Source: Geminicoccaceae bacterium
GTDB lineage: Bacteria > Pseudomonadota > Alphaproteobacteria > Geminicoccales > Geminicoccaceae
Direction of reading: 5' to 3'
Assembly (NCBI GenBank): GCA_023512415.1
Contig: JAILZQ010000006.1
Location: forward strand, 1 to 45,977
Length of the DNA stretch: 45,977 nt
Numbering within the stretch: position 1 is the first letter of the stretch; each line of letters begins with the position of its first letter. The notes under the pieces are model-generated. The model saw only the letters and a program-made list of their open reading frames with translations, had not been told where the DNA came from and ran no database searches. Position numbers and translations under genes: made by a program. Of the stretch, positions 18,321 through 26,982 are shown one piece after another.

Positions 18321-20052
18321 CGACAGCCGCAAGGCGCGGGCCTCCCGTGTCGAGCTGCGCAGTCGGCCGCATCGCCGCCCAACGTTCGCGGAAGCGGGCC
18401 TCGACCGCCGGATCGGAGGGCGGAACGCCCAGGAGCGGGCCGATCCGGGCGATGACCGAGGCGACCACCGGTGCCGCGACCTGCCCACCGTAGCGGGTCC
18501 CGCCCGAGGCGGCGGTGGCCTTCGGCTCGTCGACGATCGCGAGCACGAGATAGCGCGGCGCATCGAGCGGGAAGACGCCGACGAAGGAGGCGAGCACCGC
18601 ACCGCGCCGGTAGCCCCCGCGGCCGGGCTTGTCGGCGGTGCCGGTCTTGCCGCCCACGAGATAGCCGGGCACGGCTGCCTTCTTGGCGGTACCCTCGGCG
18701 ACCGTGAGCCACATCATCCAGCGCAGATCCTCCACCGTGCGGCGGCTCACCACGCGCGGTCCCGGCTCGAACGGCACGCCTTCGGGCCGCTTGAGCAGGG
18801 TTGCCCGTACGAGGGTGCCGTCACCCGCGAGCGAGGCCACCGCTTCCGCGAAGCGCAAGGGCGAAACGGCGATGCCGTGGCCGAACGAGACCGTCGCCGT
18901 CACCACGTCGGGCCAGGCGCGCTGGACCTGCGGGCGCGCCACCTCGAGGATCTCGAGCGGGGCCCGCTCGAACAGGCCCAGCCGACCGAGCATGGACTTC
19001 AAGGGCTCCGCACCGCCGGCGGCGAACACCATTTGCGCCGTGCCGATGTTCGAAGAATGCGAAAAGATCTCGGCCGCCGTATAGGGCCGGCGCGCGGCGC
19101 GGACGTCGCGGATCGTGTGCCGGCCGATCCGCAGCGCGGGCGGGATCTCGAAGCGCTGGCCCACGCGCACCCGGCCGCTGTCGAGGGCCGCGGCGTGGGC
19201 GATCACCTTGAAAACCGAGCCGAGTTCGTACGTGCCGCCGGTACAGCGGTTCTTGCGCTGCTCGGAGCGGGCCTTGCCACCCACGTTGGCATCGAAGTCG
19301 GGCAAGCTCACCAACGCCAGGAGCTCGCCCGTGCGGATGTCGAGCACGATGCCGCACGCGCCGATCGCGCGGAACTCGCGGAACGCCCGCGCGAGCTCGG
19401 CGCGCAGCGCCTCTTGGACCCGCAGATCGAGGCTCAAGGCGAGCTCGCGGGCCTGCCGCAGGGCGCTCAGCCGACCGTGGTCGAGCGCGTGCTCGACGCC
19501 GGCGAGGCCGCGATTGTCGATGTCCACGAAACCCAAGAGGTGGCCGGCGGCGTGACCCTTCGGGTAGACGCGGTGCTCGCTGGTCCGCAAGAGCACGCCC
19601 GGCAGGCCGGCCTCGAGAACCGCGAGCTGGACCGCAGGGGTGATCCGGTGCTCGACCCACTCGAACCTTCGGCCGGCCGCCTTGGCCTTGACGAGCCGCC
19701 GCTCGAGCGCGCTCGGATCGATGCTGCCCACGATCCGCGCCAGCCGCTCGGCCGTCCGCCGCGGGTCGCTCACGAGCAGCGGATCGACGGCGAGCGACGG
19801 GACCGGGACATCGGTCGCCAGGAGCTCACCGCGCCGGTCGAGGAGATCCGGCCGGCGGTGCGTCGTCGCGACGACGGGCGGCTCCGCGGCGGCTTCGGCG
19901 GTCCGTTCCTCGGGGGCGAGATGGAGGAGCCGCAGCCCGAGGCCGGCGAAGAGCAGGGCGAAGACCCCACCGACCAAGGCGAGCCGCCGCCGGCCGCTGC
20001 GCAGCGCCGGATCGGACGGCTCGAGCGATGGGTCGAGGGCGGACCAGCTCAA
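18307..20052 (-). CDS. ftsI: Septal peptidoglycan transpeptidase FtsI (PBP3, class B)
   Basis: A 581-residue bitopic protein with a short cytoplasmic tail, one membrane segment (about 24-44), a pedestal domain, and a transpeptidase domain with all three motifs: SVFK (nucleophile S279, K282), SSN (333-335) and KTGT (469-472). It crosslinks septal peptidoglycan with FtsW. The start is TTG, forming a TTGA overlap with the ftsL stop and preceded at 9 bases by GGAGG; no ATG fits. Length is typical. Confidence 0.96.
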   Translation of the reverse strand: MSWSALDPSLEPSDPALRSGRRRLALVGGVFALLFAGLGLRLLHLAPEERTAEAAAEPPVVATTHRRPDLLDRRGELLATDVPVPSLAVDPLLVSDPRRTAERLARIVGSIDPSALERRLVKAKAAGRRFEWVEHRITPAVQLAVLEAGLPGVLLRTSEHRVYPKGHAAGHLLGFVDIDNRGLAGVEHALDHGRLSALRQARELALSLDLRVQEALRAELARAFREFRAIGACGIVLDIRTGELLALVSLPDFDANVGGKARSEQRKNRCTGGTYELGSVFKVIAHAAALDSGRVRVGQRFEIPPALRIGRHTIRDVRAARRPYTAAEIFSHSSNIGTAQMVFAAGGAEPLKSMLGRLGLFERAPLEILEVARPQVQRAWPDVVTATVSFGHGIAVSPLRFAEAVASLAGDGTLVRATLLKRPEGVPFEPGPRVVSRRTVEDLRWMMWLTVAEGTAKKAAVPGYLVGGKTGTADKPGRGGYRRGAVLASFVGVFPLDAPRYLVLAIVDEPKATAASGGTRYGGQVAAPVVASVIARIGPLLGVPPSDPAVEARFRERWAAMRPTAQLDTGGPRLAAVDARR

Positions 20053-20447
20053 GGTCGGGGGCCTCCGGCCCGCGCCGGCCCGAGCCGCGGTGCGGGGAGC
20101 GGCTTGAACCGCAGCTCGATGGCCTCGCCGGCGTCCAGCTCGACGGTCAGACTCCGACCGGCGAACAAGAGGGCGGTGGCATCCGGCAGATCCTCGGTGC
20201 GCACGAGTCGGTCGGTCCGCGCCGGCTCGAGGCCGAGCTGCTGAGCCAGGGTGACGAGCCGCTCCGGCCGGGCGAGCCAGGCGAGGTCGGCGCGCAGCCT
20301 GCGGATCCGGCCCCGTTCTTCGGCGATCGCCCGCTCGAGCCGGGCGAGCTCGCGCTCGCGCTCGTGGACCACCCGCTTGAGCTCGAACACGCCCATCGCG
20401 GCGAGCAAGGCTGCGATCCCCACGGGCAGGGCCGGCCGAACGCTCAT
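20049..20447 (-). CDS. ftsL: Cell division protein FtsL
   Basis: A 132-residue small bitopic protein: a short N-terminus, a membrane segment at about residues 5-22 (ALPVGIAALLAAMGVFEL), then a charged coiled-coil of heptad-like Arg/Glu/Leu (ERELARLERAIAEERGRIRR) ending LGLEPARTDR, the usual FtsL C-terminal block. It bridges FtsQ and FtsI/FtsW. Sequence conservation in this family is low, so the call rests on topology plus position between rsmH and ftsI. ATGA overlap with rsmH and TTGA overlap with ftsI. Confidence 0.88.
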   Translation of the reverse strand: MSVRPALPVGIAALLAAMGVFELKRVVHERERELARLERAIAEERGRIRRLRADLAWLARPERLVTLAQQLGLEPARTDRLVRTEDLPDATALLFAGRSLTVELDAGEAIELRFKPLPAPRLGPARAGGPRP

Positions 20448-21430
20448 GCCGCCTTCCCGAGGGACCACGGCTCGCCTTCCGCCTCGGCGGGCGCTTCCGT
20501 GCGCGACGCCACCCGTAGCCGGGCCGAGCGGGCCCGGGGGTTGCGCGCGATCTCCGCGGGCGTGGGCGCGATCGGGCCGCGCACCGCCCAAACGAGGCGC
20601 GGCGGCCCGGCCTCCGGTGCCGGGGGTCGGTGGCGCGAGCCGGCCCGGCGACAGCCGCCGTCGCTCTCGACCCAGCGCTTGACCAAACGGTCCTCGCCGG
20701 AATGGAAGGTGACGACCGCGAGCCTCCCTCCGGGAACCAACAAGCGGGTCGCCGCGACGAGCAGCCGGTCGAGCTCGCCCGGCTCGTCGTTGACCGCCAT
20801 GCGCAGCGCTTGGAAGGTCCGGGTCGCGGGATCGTGGTGGCCCGGCCGGCCGCCCTTGACCGCGGTCACGAGGGCCCGGAGCTCGCCGGTCCGGGTCAAC
20901 GGCGCGCGCGCCCGCCGACGGACGATCGCCCGGGCGATCCGTCGCGCGTCGGGCTCGTCGCCGAACCGGGCGAGCAGCTCGGCGAGGGCCGCCTCGTCGA
21001 GACGGGCGAGCAGCTCGGCCGCGGTCGGCCCGTGCGGATCCATCCGCATGTCGAGCGGGCCGTCCGCTCGGAAGGAGAAGCCGCGGGCCGCGTCGTCGAG
21101 CTGGTCGGAAGAGAGGCCGAGGTCCGCCACGATTCCGTCGACCCGAGCGATGCCGGCCTCGCCCAACAGCCGTTCGAGCTCGCCGAAACGCCCCTCGAGG
21201 GGCAGGAGGCGGGGCTCCTCGCGGGCCAGCTCCCGAGCCCGGGCAGCGGCCGCCGGGTCGCGGTCGACCGCTACCACGCGGCCGACCGGTAGGGCGAGGA
21301 GTGCGCGGCTGTAACCACCGCCGCCGAAGGTGGCATCCACGTAGGTCCCACCCGGCCGGGGGTCCAACGCGGCGATCGCCTCGGCGAGCAGGACGGGAAT
21401 GTGGCGGGGCTCGTTCACCGTGTTTTCCAC
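20444..21430 (-). CDS. rsmH: 16S rRNA (cytosine-1402 N4)-methyltransferase RsmH
   Basis: A 328-residue SAM-dependent methyltransferase (formerly MraW) acting on 16S rRNA C1402. Seen: HIPVLLAEAI (residues 10-19), DATFGGGGYSRALL (SAM loop), RVDGIVADLGLSSDQLDD, DGPLDMRMD, TFQALRMAVNDE, and VVTFHSGEDRLVKRW (usually FHSLEDR; here G replaces L). An in-frame stop 9 bases upstream limits the start to GTG 21430 or a second GTG at 21418. The AGAGG upstream of 21430 is rather far (13 bases). First gene of the dcw cluster; mraZ is not in front of it. Confidence 0.96.
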   Translation of the reverse strand: MENTVNEPRHIPVLLAEAIAALDPRPGGTYVDATFGGGGYSRALLALPVGRVVAVDRDPAAAARARELAREEPRLLPLEGRFGELERLLGEAGIARVDGIVADLGLSSDQLDDAARGFSFRADGPLDMRMDPHGPTAAELLARLDEAALAELLARFGDEPDARRIARAIVRRRARAPLTRTGELRALVTAVKGGRPGHHDPATRTFQALRMAVNDEPGELDRLLVAATRLLVPGGRLAVVTFHSGEDRLVKRWVESDGGCRRAGSRHRPPAPEAGPPRLVWAVRGPIAPTPAEIARNPRARSARLRVASRTEAPAEAEGEPWSLGKAA

Positions 21431-21941
21431 AGGCGTTCTTCAACCTCTGGAAGAGCGGACCCCCGGACCCGCCGACGTTCGCGGAACCGCGCGCACCGTC
21501 CTCGGCTGGACGACCCGGTCGGATCCGCGGACCTCGACCGGTGGAAATCGTCTGGTGGCAAGACGAACGGTCGCCGGCTCGCCCGGTCCATCGCACCGCG
21601 GCGCGCGAATGCGTCGCCGGCAATGGCTCTCCTTTGACCCCCGAGCGAGGGCCCACGAAGATCGAGCTGCTCGCGCCCCGTCACGTCGTCCTCGGGACAG
21701 AGAATTCGGAACGGTCTCGATCCGATTACTTTCCGGGCAAGGAAGAAAGCATCGGATCTGTGGTCTTCATTGAACGGTACCCCGACCTTCCGTTCGGGTC
21801 AAGCCGCTTGCGCGGTTGTCGCCAAGCCTCTGTCAAGGCGAAATTCGAGGCAACAGAAAAGTTTTGTGGACAAGTCCGGGAAAAGTCTTGCGATCAACCC
21901 AAGGTTGTGCAACGGCGCGTTCCTGCCGCCCCGGAGCGGCG
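21431..21941. other. Gene-free region between rsmH and rnpB (511 bases)
   Basis: No believable coding sequence on either strand; the place normally taken by mraZ is empty. It is visibly less GC-rich than the genes around it, especially 21700-21900. It holds a candidate promoter for rsmH (21774-21802, minus) and a second TTGACA-type hexamer (21831-21836, minus) without a good partner. Small inverted repeats occur around 21781-21820. If the promoter is real, rsmH mRNA has a leader of about 335 bases. Confidence 0.6.
21774..21802 (-). promoter_or_regulatory. Candidate promoter for the dcw cluster
   Basis: TTGACC (21797-21802) and TACCGT (21774-21779) on the minus strand, 17 bases apart. The -35 is good and the -10 weak, as is common in Alphaproteobacteria. 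It points towards rsmH. Confidence 0.35.
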
Positions 21942-22336
<395 letters not shown>

Positions 22337-22346
22337 GCCGCATCCT

Positions 22347-23051
22347 TCACATGCTGCTTCGGGAGCCGCTCGGCAAGCCCGCGACCGCCTCGAGCAGGCC
22401 CATCGTCTCGGGATCGAGCCGGCCGTCGACCCGCCCCGGCCGGAACCGGCGCTGGAAGGCGGCGAGCATCGCCCGACGGGTTGGTGCATCGGCCGGCTCA
22501 CGATAGCCGATCGCGGCCAAAAGCCGGCTCGCGACGGCGGGATCGGGCGGTCGCGGCACCGCGCGCTCCGGCCAGATCGCGAGCCCGGCGCGGGCGAGGC
22601 GCCGCCAGGGGAACCGCTCGCCGGGGTCGAGCTTGCGCTCCGGTGCCACGTCGCTGTGGCCGAGCACGCCCGCGGGCCCGATCGGCCAGCGCGCGAAGAG
22701 TTCGGCGAGGAGCGCCTCGAGCACCTCCAGCTGCCGGTCGGGGAAGGGCCGGAGGCCGTGGGCGTGGCCCGGATTGACGAGCTCGATGCCGATCGAGACG
22801 TCGTTGAGCCGCTCGCGGCCACGCCAGAAGCTCCGCCCGGCGTGCCAAGCCCGCTCGGCCTCCGGCACGAGCGACCAGAGCCCGCCGTTCTCCTCGATCA
22901 GGTAATGGGCGCTGACCGCCGCCGCCGGATCGCACAGCCGGTCGAGGGCGGCTGCGGCACCGCCCGCCATGCCGGTATAGTGCAGGATCACGAGCTCGAT
23001 CCGCGCCGCCGCCGGCCGCGCGTCGCGGTTGGGCGAGCGCCGGACCCGCAC
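22347..23051 (-). CDS. ampD: N-acetylmuramoyl-L-alanine amidase AmpD-like, with peptidoglycan-binding tail
   Basis: A 234-residue zinc amidase of family 2. Zinc ligands by motif are H24 (LHYTGM), H132 (GHSDVAP) and D142 (LDPGERFPW), with the catalytic glutamate E90 (GIELVNPG) and K140. The C-terminal 50 residues (AFQRRFRPGRVDGRLDPET) are a small peptidoglycan-binding-like repeat, common in alphaproteobacterial members. There is no signal peptide, so a cytoplasmic role cleaving L-Ala from anhydro-muropeptides during wall recycling is most likely. It starts at a GTG 8 bases after the TIGR02302 gene stop, so the two are probably cotranscribed. It lies next to rnpB. Confidence 0.9.
   Translation of the reverse strand: MRVRRSPNRDARPAAARIELVILHYTGMAGGAAAALDRLCDPAAAVSAHYLIEENGGLWSLVPEAERAWHAGRSFWRGRERLNDVSIGIELVNPGHAHGLRPFPDRQLEVLEALLAELFARWPIGPAGVLGHSDVAPERKLDPGERFPWRRLARAGLAIWPERAVPRPPDPAVASRLLAAIGYREPADAPTRRAMLAAFQRRFRPGRVDGRLDPETMGLLEAVAGLPSGSRSSM
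22348..22376 (-). promoter_or_regulatory. Weak candidate promoter for rnpB inside the end of ampD
   Basis: On the minus strand TTGCCG (22371-22376) and CATGTG (22348-22353) are 17 bases apart, about 12 bases before the RNase P RNA 5' end. The -10 match is poor. It is offered because so abundant an RNA needs a promoter, and any close one must lie in ampD coding sequence. Confidence 0.25.
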
Positions 23052-23059
23052 GAAACCGA

Positions 23060-25684
23060 TCAGAACCGATCCAAGAGCCGCTTGTAATAGTCGAGCTCGA
23101 TCGGCGGGCGGTTGCGCTCGCCCGAGCGCCGGTAGAGCTCCTCGAGAACCTCGCGGGCGCGACCCAGATCCGCCTCCTCGGGCACGAGTTCGCCGCGCGG
23201 ATCCCAGCCCCCGTCGTTGAACTGCGAGCGGCCCAAAGGATCGCGCGAGCGGCGGCCCTGGGCCAGAGGCTCGCGGCCGGGGCCGGGGCCCTGGTCCTGG
23301 CCCATCTGCTGCTGCATCTGCTCGAGCATCGCCTGGCCGCCCTGCTGCAAGAGATCGAGGGCTTGCGCCTGCGGCGGGGCGGCGCGGCCGGGGTCGCCCT
23401 CACCGAGCGCGTCGCGGGCCCTGCGCATCGAAAGCTCGGCCTGGCCGAGCTCGCGCGGGATCGGCATCCCCTGCTCGCCCATCCGCCGCATGAGCTCGCC
23501 GAGCGCCCGGCGCAGGCCCTCCTGCTCGGCGGCGGCGCGGCCGGGGGAGTCGGGTAGCGCATTCTCGGCCTCGCCACCCTCCATGGGCTGGCCCTCGCCC
23601 ATCTGCCCCTGCCCCTGTTGCCCGCGCTGCCCCTGGCCACGCTGGCCGCGTTGACCCTGCTGCTGGCCCGGCTGGCGGCCACGTTGACCCTGCAGACCTT
23701 GCTGCCCCTGTCGGCCCTGCTGCCCCTGCGCGCCTTCCTGACGACGCTGCTGGTCACCCAAGGCCCCCTGCTGCATCCGGTGACTGCGATCCAACAGGTT
23801 GCGCTGCAGCTCGATCATCTTTTGCAGGTCGGACAACGCCTTCTGCTCGGGCGACTGGCGTTGCTGGCCGCGCGCCACCTGCAGGTTCTCGAGCATCTCG
23901 CGGAGCTGCGAGAGGAGCTGACGGGCCGCGTCGCGCTGGCCCGAGCGCATCAGCTCGCGGGCCCGGTCGAGCATCCGTTGCAGATCCTGCCGGTCGACCA
24001 GCCGGGAGGGGTCGACGGGCTGCATCGGCTGCTGCTCGCGGGCTGCCGGGTCCTGCTGCTCGGCCAAGGCCTGCCGGGCGAGTTCTTCGAGGAATCGGTC
24101 GAGTGCCTCTTGGAGTTCGGCCATCAGCCGCTCGAGCTCGGCATCGCTCGCTTGCTCGGCGAGCGCCCGCTCGAGCCGTTCCTGCAACGCCCGCAGCTCG
24201 CGCTCGGCCTGCGAGAGTGTGCCCTCCTCGATGAACAGAGCGATCTCCCACAAGAGGTCGATCACCGCGCGGCGCTGCTCGCGGGTCTCGGCGTCGCGGC
24301 TCCGCAAGGCCGCGATCCGCAGGCTCAACGGCACGGTGGCGCCGATCGCCGCGGCCGCCTGGGTCTCGGCGAGCGCCGCCAGCCGGCCGGCGATCTGCGG
24401 TTGCTGCTCCGGAGTGGCGACCAGCGCCTTGCGCTGCTCGATCACGGCGCGCGCGAGCGGGTTGCGGAACTGCCGTTCGGGCAGGACGACCTCGAGCGGG
24501 CCGCTCTTGCCCACCTGGCCGATCGAATCGACCGCCTCGAGGCGCATCCGGACCGGCAACCCGGCGAAGGGATGCGCCAACAGATCGCTGTACGCGGCCG
24601 AAGCGAACTTGCCGGGCTTCGGTTGGGTCTTGGCGAGCGGCAGCCGCTCGGTCTCCTCGGGCCGGCTCGCGGTGGCGAGTTCGAGGGCGATCTCGGCCAC
24701 CCCGTAATCGTCGGCCGCCTCGAAGGCGATCCGCAGCACGCCCCGGTGGGTCTGCTTGGGCTCGTCGAGGAAGCTCACCGTGGGGGCGAGGTCGGGCACC
24801 ACCTCGAGGGTCCAGCCCGCGAGCTCTTTCCCGTCGGGGCCGAGGATCGCGAGCCGGCCGGACTCGCCGAGCGTCGCCTTGGCCTCGCCGCTGCCCGGCC
24901 CGAGTGCGGTGAAGGCCAGCGGCTCGCTCCCCGGCACCGCAAGGCGCGCGGCGGTCGGGTCGAGCCCTTCCGGCAGGTGGTGGAGCTGGCCGAGCGCCTC
25001 GCTGCCGGCCGGCACGACGAGCCGGTCGGTGCTCCGCGTCTGGTCGGCCCCGAGCGGCGCCTTGCGGGTGTAGGCGGGAGGCGTGACCCAGAGCGACGCG
25101 GTGACCGCGGGCGGCGGCACCGTCTCGGCGACGGCCGGCGAGAAGGCGGCCCGAAGCCGCGCGCCGTACTCTCCGCGACCGTCGACGAGCGCCACCACGA
25201 GCAGGAGAAGAAGGGCCGCACGCAAGGCCCAAGGATCGCGCGCCGGGAGCGCCGAGCGTGGCGGGGCGAGACGCAGCCGGCCGACCAGCCGGGCGAGCCG
25301 CGCCCGGTGCGCCTCCCAGAGGGCCCGCGTGGCCGGGTCCGCGACCTCCTCGGGAAGCCGGTCGTCCAGCGCGCGCAGCGCCCGATGGGGGATCGCGCTG
25401 TCCCGCTCGAGCCGGGCGAGTGCGGCTTCCGGGCCGACGCCGCCGAACGCGCCGCGGGCCCGCCAGAGGGTGAGGGCGAAGCCGACCGCGAAGGCCGAGA
25501 GGCCCGCGACGTGGAGAAGCGGCGGCAGCCTGTGCCAGAGGTCGAGCAGGCTCACCGCGAGGAAGAGCCCGGCCACTCCCACCGCCGGCCAGATCGCGGG
25601 CCAGACCCGCTCCACGGCGACGACCACCCGGGCGAGCCGGACGCGCAGCTCGAAGCCACGCTGCAACCTCGGGTCGTCGCTCAT
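23060..25684 (-). CDS. TIGR02302/DUF4175-family membrane protein with Gln/Gly-rich tract
   Basis: An 874-residue protein. The N-terminus has hydrophobic segments around residues 27-48, 52-72 and 152-165, then a long extracytoplasmic part with beta-sandwich-like strands (ASLWVTPPAYTRKAPLG near residue 195). The 480-620 range is a Glu/Arg/Leu coiled coil. A low-complexity Gln/Gly/Arg tract at about 650-697 follows, and the end is conserved (EVLEELYRRSGERNRPPIELDYYKRLLDRF split over the last 35 residues). This architecture is known only as a family of unknown function in Alphaproteobacteria, typically beside lysA, as here. ATGA overlap with lysA argues for joint expression. Envelope-located by topology; no function is assigned. 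Confidence 0.9.
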   Translation of the reverse strand: MSDDPRLQRGFELRVRLARVVVAVERVWPAIWPAVGVAGLFLAVSLLDLWHRLPPLLHVAGLSAFAVGFALTLWRARGAFGGVGPEAALARLERDSAIPHRALRALDDRLPEEVADPATRALWEAHRARLARLVGRLRLAPPRSALPARDPWALRAALLLLLVVALVDGRGEYGARLRAAFSPAVAETVPPPAVTASLWVTPPAYTRKAPLGADQTRSTDRLVVPAGSEALGQLHHLPEGLDPTAARLAVPGSEPLAFTALGPGSGEAKATLGESGRLAILGPDGKELAGWTLEVVPDLAPTVSFLDEPKQTHRGVLRIAFEAADDYGVAEIALELATASRPEETERLPLAKTQPKPGKFASAAYSDLLAHPFAGLPVRMRLEAVDSIGQVGKSGPLEVVLPERQFRNPLARAVIEQRKALVATPEQQPQIAGRLAALAETQAAAAIGATVPLSLRIAALRSRDAETREQRRAVIDLLWEIALFIEEGTLSQAERELRALQERLERALAEQASDAELERLMAELQEALDRFLEELARQALAEQQDPAAREQQPMQPVDPSRLVDRQDLQRMLDRARELMRSGQRDAARQLLSQLREMLENLQVARGQQRQSPEQKALSDLQKMIELQRNLLDRSHRMQQGALGDQQRRQEGAQGQQGRQGQQGLQGQRGRQPGQQQGQRGQRGQGQRGQQGQGQMGEGQPMEGGEAENALPDSPGRAAAEQEGLRRALGELMRRMGEQGMPIPRELGQAELSMRRARDALGEGDPGRAAPPQAQALDLLQQGGQAMLEQMQQQMGQDQGPGPGREPLAQGRRSRDPLGRSQFNDGGWDPRGELVPEEADLGRAREVLEELYRRSGERNRPPIELDYYKRLLDRF
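23593..23735 (-). repeat. Gln/Gly-rich, partly collagen-like coding repeat
   Basis: In-frame low-complexity tract inside the TIGR02302 protein. It opens with about seven consecutive Gly-X-Y triplets (GAQ GQQ GRQ GQQ GLQ GQR GRQ) and continues as GQ/GQR repeats without strict phase. On the plus strand it appears as repeated CTGCCCCTG/TTGCCC units. Repeat number may vary between strains. Confidence 0.8.
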
Positions 25685-26982
25685 CTAGATCTCTCCTGCT
25701 CGTCGCTCCCACCCCGCTCCTCGAGCCAGGGCGGGATCCGCTCGCTCGCCATCTGCTCCTCCGGCTCGCGCCGCGGACGGATCAGCGCGAACCGCTCGCC
25801 GTCGACCAGCACCTCGGCCGGCGACGGTCGGGAATTGTAGTCCGACGCCATCACCATGCCATAAGCGCCGGCGGTGCGGAACACCACGAGATCGCCCGGA
25901 CCGAGCCGCGGCAGGCGATAATCTCGGCCGAAAATGTCCGACGACTCGCAAATCGGCCCGACCACGTCCATGCGCAAAAGCTCGTCCTCCGGCCGCGGCG
26001 CGCGCACGGGCGTAATCGCGTGCCGCGCGCCGTACATCGCCGGTCGAACGAGGGTGTTCATCCCGGCATCGAGCACGAGGAAGCGCCGGCCCCCGGCCTC
26101 CTTGAGGTAGATCACGGAGGCCAAAAGGCCACCCGCCTCGGCCACGAGATAGCGGCCGGGCTCGAGAACGAGCTCGAGGTCGAGTCCGCGCGTGGCGCGG
26201 CGCACCAGATCGGCGAAGGCACGCGGATCGGCCGGACCCTCCTCGCCGTAGCGCACGCCGAGCCCACCGCCGAGGTCGAGCCGCCGGATCGCGATCCCTT
26301 TTCCGCGCAGTTCCCGGATCAGCTCGACCGCCCGGCCGTAGGCCCGTTCGAAGGGGGCGAGATCGAGGATCTGCGAGCCGATGTGGAGATGGAGGCCGAC
26401 GGGCTCGACCCCCGGCAGGGCCAGCGCCCGCTCGTAAAGGGCCGGGGCGTCGGCGAGGTCGATGCCGAACTTGTCCTGCTTGCGGCCGGTTGCGATCTTG
26501 TCGTGGGTGGCGGCCGCGACGTCGGGGTTGACCCGGAGCGCGATCGGTGCGTTGCGCCCCATCGCCGAGGCGATCGCCGCGATCCGCTCGAGCTCCTGCG
26601 CGCTTTCGACGTTGAGCTGGAAGATCCCTTCCGCGAGGGCGAGGCGGATTTCCTGATCGGTCTTGGCGACCCCGGCGAAGACGATCTTGGAAGCCGGCAC
26701 CCCGGCGCGGCGGGCGCGCAGGATCTCGCCGCCGGAGACCGTGTCGGCGCCGGCGCCGAGGGCTGCGAGGGTGCGGATGACGGCCAGATTGTGATTGGCC
26801 TTCAAGGCGTAACAGACGAGCGGCGGGTCCGGTGCGAAAGCCTCGACCAAGGCCCGATAGCGGGCGCGGATCGCGTTCGCCGCATAGACGTAAAGCGGTG
26901 TGGCGAACCGTCGAGCGAGTTCGGCGAGCGGCACCGCCTCGCAGCAGAGCGCACCCTCGCGGTAGGAGAAGGGCTCGTCCAA
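25681..26982 (-). CDS. lysA: Diaminopimelate decarboxylase LysA
   Basis: A 433-residue PLP enzyme converting meso-diaminopimelate to L-lysine, last step of the pathway. Seen: CYALKANHN with the PLP lysine K61, SGGEILRARRAGV, GRKQDKFGI, LHIGSQI, the phosphate-binding LDLGGGLGV, EPGRYLVAEAG, and the active-site cysteine block GPICESSD. I start it at TTG (26982) with GGAGG 4 bases upstream, since the protein N-terminus begins there and no ATG fits; the open frame further upstream does not resemble the family. Its stop overlaps the following start (ATGA). Confidence 0.93.
   Translation of the reverse strand: MDEPFSYREGALCCEAVPLAELARRFATPLYVYAANAIRARYRALVEAFAPDPPLVCYALKANHNLAVIRTLAALGAGADTVSGGEILRARRAGVPASKIVFAGVAKTDQEIRLALAEGIFQLNVESAQELERIAAIASAMGRNAPIALRVNPDVAAATHDKIATGRKQDKFGIDLADAPALYERALALPGVEPVGLHLHIGSQILDLAPFERAYGRAVELIRELRGKGIAIRRLDLGGGLGVRYGEEGPADPRAFADLVRRATRGLDLELVLEPGRYLVAEAGGLLASVIYLKEAGGRRFLVLDAGMNTLVRPAMYGARHAITPVRAPRPEDELLRMDVVGPICESSDIFGRDYRLPRLGPGDLVVFRTAGAYGMVMASDYNSRPSPAEVLVDGERFALIRPRREPEEQMASERIPPWLEERGGSDEQERSR

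Noticed and set aside
21415-21684. Minus-strand 89-codon frame directly before rsmH as a possible degenerate mraZ
   Set aside because: No MraZ double-domain motif, no proper start codon next to its AAAGGAG, and Arg/Ser-rich composition; most likely chance.
21423-21873. TTTTCCACA (21423-21431) and TGTGGACAA (21865-21873) as DnaA boxes of a replication origin
   Set aside because: Each has one mismatch, they are 440 bases apart, and no dnaA, dnaN, gidA, parAB or AT-rich unwinding element is near.
23618-25840. 740-codon plus-strand open frame opposite the TIGR02302 gene
   Set aside because: Antisense shadow; the Leu-rich opening is simply the complement of the Gln/Gly tract.
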